64,000 nt of DNA from the NCBI GenBank assembly GCA_037893245.1, contig JBAIAA010000258.1:1116001-1180000 (forward strand), given 5' to 3'. The DNA comes from Crossaster papposus (Eukaryota; Echinodermata; Asteroidea; Velatida; Solasteridae). The notes beneath the pieces were generated by a model. It saw only the letters and a program-made list of their open reading frames with translations. It searched no databases and had not been told where the DNA came from. Position numbers and translations under genes: made by a program. How positions within the stretch are numbered: the stretch's first letter is position 1; every line of letters starts with the position of its first letter. Of this stretch, positions 33,501 through 42,500 are shown one piece after another.

Positions 33501-36500
33501 AATGGCAGCCATTTTGAAAATGTTGAAAAGTGTTTGTTATTCTACTTATATTTTTTCAGCAAAAACGGAAGACGGATAAACACGTCTCGAGCAACTCGGA
33601 GCAAGAAAGGAAATATCTGTCAGTGAACGGCTCGCAGCAAGGCTGGGTGTGGTTACCCACAATTGCCGGCCTGAACACGCTTTGGATCAATGTTCGTGAA
33701 CAAAACAAAATAACACGCCTGGGTCCGGTCAATGTTAAAATACTGAAAATAATGAAAATTTCACCCGGAACATTTCCTCGGTACAAATGAATTTTCCTAC
33801 CGACAACTTGAATTGTTCAAAAGTGTGAAAAAACCGTTTGGGACACCATAGCAACACACACAAACAAGAGACGAGATACCCACCTTTTGGGCAATCTGCT
33901 AACGAGATTGAAGGTTGCAACGATCGTGACGGTGAACAGAAGACCAACTAACACGCCACTGAGCAACATGACAGTCAGGCCGATTCTAGAAATAGAGAGA
34001 AGCAAACAAATATTGTCTTTTAGCCGTTTGCCGGGAATTCCTAGACTGTGGCTTGTAATTACAAACGGGTCTATAGAAGTCACTGAAGCCACTTCTCATA
34101 GACCCGTGTGTTAATGCTAGCCATAAGCCAAGCGGTTGACATGCGACCATACTTGTCTTACATGTACATTATCTAAAGCCAGAGGCCAACTTCATGGAGC
34201 TGCTAAGCACAACAATTTGCTTAGCACAAAAGTTTGCTTAGCACAAAAAACACCTTGCTCAGTAACATTTTGAAAATGGTATCAGAACATTTCGTGGAAA
34301 GACTTGATAAATTACCCTTTACTGTTTTGGATTCTATGCCAAAGCAATATCGTACCAAATTACACCTGTCATTACACGTGTACATAATTAATACTCTAAT
34401 GCAATCTGGTAATTTTCCACAACAATGTAAATCTGCAATTGTTAGACCGCTTCTTAAGAAACAGGGTCTTGATCGTAATGGCGTGTTTTACATAACGACC
34501 GAGGATCCCCTATTGTGTTTCCCTTTGTTCCTGTTCTGTAACTTAACGCAAATGCCTTATCATACACTTTAATGACATAGGGCAAAATTCAACAAAAGAC
34601 GAACGCCCGAGAACTGCAAGGATCTCTTGTTCGTCTATTGTGCTTCCGGGAGGGGGGTATGTACATAGTACACGTTCTGTGCTCACAACACCTATGCTTG
34701 CTCTGTATGCATCTTAGTGCTTGTTTCCTTTTGCGATCGAGGATCGAAAAACAAAAGAAAACAAAGGGAACAAAAGATCCTCGAAGGACGGTTTCTTTGT
34801 CCTCGATCGGCAAGATAAGCGCAAAGCAATGGGGTTAGGTTTCAGTAAAGGAATAAAGGAAAACACAATAGGGAATCCTCGGTCGTAATGGCAATTCACG
34901 AACTATAGCTCTTGGAATTTATTAACATACGACAGTGTGTAAACACTATTATGGAAAATCTATTTAATTAGATAATTTTATTTTATAGCGTTATGGGACA
35001 ACAAATATAGAAAAGTAGAAAATAATAAGAATTTCACGAAGAAAAAAAAAAACGAAAAGTAAGAATACATGTACTTGAAAAGACTGATGTAAGAACCTGG
35101 GAACAGATCTACGCTGAGCAAATTAAAGATTTACTGAATAGTTTATCAACTTTCAATACCAGGTATCGACTACCACCCGAAATAAACCCTGTTATATTAA
35201 TTTAATTATACCTCATTCATTACAATTCAGTTGCTCAGGAAAATGCTGATTACGTGTGCTGCCATCTTTTCATGTGTAGAGCTTGGGCAATGGTTGCGCA
35301 TGCGTACTACCCCCGTGTGATAGTTCCACGATTGCATCGTAAAGCACATGCGCATATACTTTACGGTGTGCGTAAAAAAACATGCTTGGCAAACAGCAAG
35401 TACATGTATAGCGGCTGGTGAATGGACCAGTGAGAATTTGGCTCTCGATCATAAATACAGTATGTACCGGTATGAGGTACATGTACAGTAATAACGGTTT
35501 GCACAAATTATGAAGCCTTGGCAAATAGTCTTTTCACCAGGCTAACACCGACTTACACCGAATCGTAGCAGACCGAGTACAGAGATGTCACATAGTCTTT
35601 ATGCAGCCCTGACGACTGGCAGTCCAGGTTGCCCGATAGCTTCAACACTGAGCTGGTGACAGAGTCTAATGTGGTCTTGGCTTCTGCAATTGTAGGCTAA
35701 ACAAATGTTTGATGGTTAGAAGAGGAACAATTTCTGAATAAACGCGATCGATGGAACGCTTCTGGTCCACTGTTTGTTGACCCCACTTACCGGTACAAGG
35801 TCTGACTTGATGGGTCGTTTAACCAGTTCGCGCCGGAGGACGTATACACGCAAAGTTTACCCCAGATTCAAAACAGATGACACATATAAACAAGACACGA
35901 GCAAGGCCAGAAATTTCTGTCAGCAGCGGAAATGCGTTGGTGTGCTTCCCGGTACCATCGGCCTGAACCCGCCTCGGACCGAGTTTTGTTAAAATAATCC
36001 GTAAATTATGATTGGGAAAAGTGAAATAAGGCCAAGTAAAATAAATATCAGTTGATCAACCCCGCCTGCATCCTTTTTTGAAGCCACATTCTTCTTTTTT
36101 TTTTGGTTTTTAGCTTTTGCTTTTTATTTCGAATGACTTTTAAACTAGAATGCTTCGTCAAGATACGCGTACCAAACTGGCTAAATATGGTATAGTGTGC
36201 AAATTGGAATCATCAATTTGATTCCGAATGACATTTGAACTGGAAACAGCAATTTTATCCCGAATGACCTTTGAACTACACTGCTTCATCAAGATACAGT
36301 GCATTTCATAAGTTAGGTTACATATCGAGCCGCTCGAAAGGCTCGATTATCGAGCCGCTCGATCAAAATTGCATCGAGCCGTGACCGAGCGGAGATCGAG
36401 TGGACATCGAGCAATGATCGAGCGAACATCGAGCAAAGATCGAGCAAGAATCAAGCGCGAATCGAGCGGAAATCGAGCGCGAATCGAGCAGAGATCGAGT

Positions 36501-39500
36501 GGAGATCCAACACGCAATGCTTCGAGTGGAATTTAAAGTGTATTTGAGAATCGACATTATCTCAAGTTATATCAGTCGCATCATATCGAGCGTGAATATG
36601 GGAATAGAGCGGATATTTATCTAATGCACATCAAGCGGAGATCGAGCACGCATCGAGCGGAAATCGAGTGCGGATCGAGCGGAAATCGAGCGCGGATCGA
36701 GCGGAGATCGAGCGCGCATCGAGCAGAGATCGAGCGCGGATCGAGCAGAGTTAGAGCGCGGATCGAGCGCGCATCGAGCAGAGTTTGAGCGCGCATCAAG
36801 CGACGTTCGAGCGGAGATCGAGTGGAGATCGAGTATGCACTCAGTCGACATCGAGCGGCTCTCGAGCGGCTCGATATGTAACCTAACTTATGAAATGTAC
36901 TGTACGTGTACCAAACTGGCTAAATATGGTATAGTGTGCAACATCTCAGTCCAAATTGTATTTCTTACTCCTGCGATGTCGTAGAATCCCTTGGCTAGAG
37001 ATGCTATACTGTCCAAGGTGGTTCCCGCTAAGGCTAGGTTGGTATTTGCTGACGACAAATCCTAAAGAGAAAAAAACAAATATACAACATTGGCTAACAT
37101 TAAAAATTAAAACTACCAAATTATTAAAGTACCGGTACTTTACTGGACTGTTGGTGAATGACAGTCTAAAAACATCCTTTGAAATTATAGCACCTGCAGC
37201 CGATTTCACGAAACTGTGCGTAACTTACGCCTTAACTGGATGTGGCGCAAGACTTACGCCATAACTTTAATGCGTAGCTGCGCCATAAGTTAAAATCGAT
37301 TTCACGAAACTCGACTTAGCTACGCAACATCCTATTTTCACTAAAAACTTTTATATTTGTAGGACGAGGGTGACCTCAAGTTCTAACAACGACTGTTTGC
37401 AGTTTGTTGCACAAATATACATAAAACAGACGTTACAATTATACGTGTTTACGCGGATTTGTGTTGGAGGCCGCCATTTTTTGGGGGCTGTGTTAATTGT
37501 AGCGTGAATACCGATTTTAATTAAAGCCGTTTTTTTCTCAATGAAAAACCCATAGTACGATCGCGCCTTGTCTTGACCTATAATGGGAAATTGAAGCAGC
37601 AACTTGAACAAAGATAGGATAGGGATTGTCATCAGTCACGTAAGGTTTGTCACTTGATCATATTGTCGATCGTTGCGTCGATCGAGTCGAGCCAAGGATG
37701 ATGAGCGGCCGGCGGTGTTCGTCTCCTAACGATGATTTAGCGGGTAATTATATAAGTAAATCTGGTAAAAACAGTGAGCACAACATGGCAACTTGAATGT
37801 TTGTGATCGATGTTGAGCGTTATACCGAATACAATGATAGAACTAGTAAAGAAAACAAATGTGGCAGTGGCACTAACTGGGGGGTGGGGGGAGGGCAGAA
37901 CTAAATATTTTAACTGAATTTGTGAGAGAAAAATTAACACGGTTGTTTGGCAACAATTATAAAACTTAAAAGGGAAAAGGTCATAGATGAATATAGAAAG
38001 GTAAAAAAGCTGTGTTGGCAGAGTGCTGTGACAGCGGATGTCAACAAAAGATTGGTTTAAAGCGAGAAAGAGGTGGGGCCTGGGGGAAGGGGGAGCTTGC
38101 TGCAAAAGCTAGAAAATAAAAATGGCCGGGATTGAGAAAAGAGTGGTAGCTAGTAATTCATTGGTATAAGGCATAATAATATTAGGCATAATAATCTGTG
38201 CTCTTTTTTTCCTTCCGTGTTAATCGAGCTGAATACAACTAGGAAATAATTCCATAGGGACCTAGGCATTATTAGGCCTAACGTTACGGACATCATCACC
38301 CTGATTTGTGCACAAACCAGGCTAGCATGGCTAGGGATGAGACTGGTCTGAAAAAAAGTCTGTAGTGTTTTCTTGTTCCTAGGCCCTAGTACTAGTAGGG
38401 TTTTTTGCTTAGATATTTTTTAAGCAACATTTTACGATTGTGTTTATTGCAGCTTTCTTTCAAATTGAGGATTGCGATAAAGATAATGCTGCTGATGATG
38501 ATGATGACGACAACGCTGATCACGACCCATCAGAAAGATTTACTAACTAAACTGGAAGCCTCCATTGCCTCTACATCATCAAGGCCAGACCTGTCAACAC
38601 AGACTGCAACCCCGAGTGGTGTAGAACATGTACAACCTAAAGAATTATCAATAACAAATAGGAAAATGTATGAATTGGACAAATTTACTTCTGGAAATTG
38701 AGAAGAAAAGGCTATGGTTGCAAAGGAACATTTAAAAGTGTCGCAGTATCTTAATGCTAATTTGCAGATGGTCATTGCTATTGCCTGTCAGCAGCGTGCC
38801 ATCATTTTGGTGCCAGCTGAAGATAATGCTTAACGTCTTAACTTCTCATTTCCAGATGTTCTTTATTCCCTGTCATAATTTTCCCTATTTATTGGGGCCA
38901 TTAAAAGTAATCAACGTTTACAAAATGTTGACTCTAAAATGTAGGGGAATTGTCTCCTATGGAGCGTCAAAAGTGGACAACCGTATTTTCCGATTTTCTC
39001 AGAGCTAGTATAATTTTAGGTTTTCAGAAATTGCGACACTGGTTAAAAAAAACCTGGATTTTATGCTAGCAGAAATTTGGATTTTACTATCTGTGTCGCA
39101 GTTTCTGAAAACTTAAAATGTTTGTTCTACATGTACTAGCTTTTGACGCTCCATAGTCTCCACCAGTTCGCGCCGGGATTATTTTAACATCACCGAGCCG
39201 ACGCGCGGAATTATTTTTAACGAAACTCGATCCGAGGTGGGTTCAGCCCGATGGTACCGGAAAGCACACCCACGCATTTCCGGCCTTGCTCCCTGCTGAC
39301 AGACATTTGTGTTTGTATATGTCATCCGGCGCGAACTGGTTAAAAGTCTAACTTAAAAACATTGATATTTTGAATGCCCCTTTATACTTGACATTGAAAT
39401 TAGTCTTGGTTTCAAGATTACGTAAGCGGAGTGATCTTACAAAACCCAGTCAGCCACCCCACTATGAAATTTTGGTTGCAAGACGTCCTAATCGTGGTAT

Positions 39501-42500
39501 GCAGCGTGCGTAGGCTGCCGATGCGGGCGCCCTTTAACATACGCTACAGACCACGCCATGACGTTCAAATAGGATGTCTTGGCTAACTGACAATCGCTCA
39601 AAAATTTATGAGCAGAATTGTGATGCATTTTCATGCGCGTGTGACGTTGCGTGCATAATTACGTGACGTAACAGAAACTTGACCAATGAGTATGATTATG
39701 CATGTTACGTCAACGCGATTATACACACAATGTCACGTCACACGCGCATGCAAATTCTGCTGGGAATTTTTGTTAAGTGATTATGTCCATTAGCGAAGAC
39801 GTTCAATTTAAAGGTCATGGCGTTTATTAAGAGGGCGCCCGCATAGGCGGTCTACGCGCACTGCATACTGAGATTAGGACGTTTTGCAACCAAGACTACC
39901 CACTGTGTAGCAGAATAATGTAAAAATATACTGTAAAAATGGAGAATGCACCCGAGTTCCTGCATTTAGAGGCCAAAAATCAACTTAAGACAAAGCCAGG
40001 GAAAGGCATATTGTTTGTATATCCAATGAGAAGTCAAGTTTATAAAATTGCCATGATAATACAAACAAGTCTTGTTTATATTTATTTATATTTATTATCT
40101 TTCTTTATTATAATTTCTTTCTTGGAACAATTTGTGTGTATACAATGTACATGTAGAATTTATTTATAAATAAAAAACGGAAGCCTTGTTCCTAGACTTG
40201 CATTGGTTTCTCAATTTGTCATGTTTTGTAGTGTTTTATATAACCTATAAACTGGGTACAAAAACTACAAAAACAATCCTTTGGTTCTGGATTTGATTTT
40301 AACAGGTGGGTTGCTTATCTAACAATACATTTGGAGAACGCACTCCTTACAAACCACATTCCCTTTCATTCCCGAGTACATTATGTATTTTGTTCGACCA
40401 ATATAAGCCTACATTCATCTTTTAGGGGTGCATGAGGGCGCTGTTTAACTTTTGAGACGAAAAAGTGCGCCGGAGATTTGTTAAAGTGAGATTTAAACGA
40501 GGGTCACGGTGGTTTTTTTTGCACGCGACATTTACTAACGTTAACGGAAAATGAGAAACTATCCTTGTAGGACGCTCCAAAGTCCAAACATGTCGTAAAT
40601 CTTTAACGATTTGGAAAATACCCTTCTGAGAAGAGCGATACCGTCCTCTGATTTCGTCGTCTTCGTGATGATATATAGGGGATTTATTCGGTCACGGAAC
40701 AATCTTTCACGGCGAAGCGCTCTTCGGTGTTCACGTTGAACGCCATGTTTACGACACATAGCCAAGACTTACGCCACCTAAAGTCATGGCGTAAGTTACG
40801 CCACATCTTATGGCGTAACTCGGTGAGTTACGACATATCCCGATAATGCGTAACTTTCGTGAAATCCGTCCTAAAGTTATAGCGCAACTTGCGCAATAAG
40901 TTATGGCGTAAGTCCACTTACGCCATAAAGTAAAGTTTCGTGAAATCGGCTGCTGGTGTGCCATAATTTTTAAATGCTATTTTTATATCAATTTCCTTCA
41001 AAAATTTCTTTTTTCAAATACTACTCCCAATTTACCATATTTTGTTAGCAATCGATATGAACGGGTATAGGCCAAAAAAAAAAGTTCCCTCCTTGACCTT
41101 TAATAATTGCTCTGCTTCATCTTAAGTGGAGTCAGGGAACCAGACTACAAGAACTTGGAGACTACAAGAAATGATTTCTTTTCCTTGATTTTCAAGTATC
41201 TACAAACACAAACACAGTTTCAACTGGCGTTTTTCACGTAAAACAGATTGCACCCAACTGTATCATGTATTGTGTAAACGTTCCACTTATTAATACGCAC
41301 AAAATACATGTACTTCCAAAAAACTCCCAGAATGGCATAGCAGGAGTGAGAGGTACAAACTTGTACATGTATTACCACAGGATTACATGTATTACCACAT
41401 TACCACAGGGCCTGTGGTAATGTCCCAAAAAAACAAAGGAATCTGTGTGGTAATATCCTGTGGTATACGGTCCTGTGGTAATACCACAGAACATTTTTGT
41501 AAGGAGAGATAAGGGGTAGGCATACACAGGGTTGTGGGACACAACATCTGACCGCGTTGTAGGGACATTTCCGTGTCCCTATAACATTTTGTGTCTCCAG
41601 TAAATGGGTCTAGAGGTAGAATTGGGTTAGGGTATAATAATGAAAGAAGACGGAGAAGACGACAAATTAGGGTGATGTTGAAAAGTTTAGGTCAAAAGAA
41701 TTTTCAGAGTTTGGGTTTAGAGAGATTTTCCTTAAGCACACGACCCCTATGGAAGGTCCCCATAACGTTATGTACTAAAAGACGTAAACAACTAAATACT
41801 GGTTCTAGAACCGCGGCGGTTACACATACTTACCTTGCCAAAAGGACTTGTTGTTTTGCCGCAAATCATGTAGTAATCTAGAAAAACTGCAGACAGAACA
41901 AGAAAAAATAAAAACAGTGTGACATCAACTGTTATATAAGCGGTACAAGCATAGAGCTACGGTACATCTATATTACTACATGTAGAGCGCTAATTCCTCA
42001 TTCTTACATGCAGAGACACTTTCAAGACGTCTGGCGCGCAAACATTTTTGAAATCGTGGGGTATTTGTAGAACATAATGAAATTAAAATTCTAAGCTTTG
42101 AAAGTGTACTCAAAATGTATTAACGTGCAAGTACATGTACAACACGCAAACAACTTAAGTGCGTCTTGATGGTTAAAAATCATTGTCACAGCAAAAATCA
42201 TCTGCAGCGATACGCGTTATTTGCGCAGAGCAAAATGAAATGCTCATTTACATGTACTTTATATTGTGCAACTCGGTTTTGGGCGAATCAGCTTTAAAAA
42301 AAGCACCTGTGTTGACCAGTACGCGCCAGGATTATTTTAACATCCCCGAGCCGAGGGACAGAATTATTTTTTACGAAACTCGACCCGAGGCGGGTTCAGG
42401 TCGATGGTACCGGGAAGCACACCAACACTCCTGTGGCTTTCTCGGTGCCGACAGACACAGCCTTGCTCGTGACGTGTTTATGTGTCATCTGTTTTGAATC

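Larger units (their letters stand above)
37197..40952. mobile_element. PIF/Harbinger relic (3.76 kb), CTG target duplication
   Basis: CAGCCGATTTCACGAAAC and GTTTCGTGAAATCGGCTG are the exact inverted ends, flanked by CTG (37194-37196, 40953-40955). A 3-bp CWG target is typical of Harbinger. Subterminal regions carry many CTTACGCC/GGCGTAAG words. The right end encodes the start of a Harbinger-type transposase (minus) and the middle a possible second protein (plus), matching the two-gene Harbinger plan. It is disrupted by a Mutator-like MITE and a TTAA MITE. The relic is inserted in a TTYH intron. Confidence 0.8.

Noticed and set aside
33530-33790. Plus-strand 86-codon frame behind a good acceptor
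   Set aside because: The sequence aligns in order with the interior of the TTAA MITE family (for example 35818), so it is a decayed transposon.
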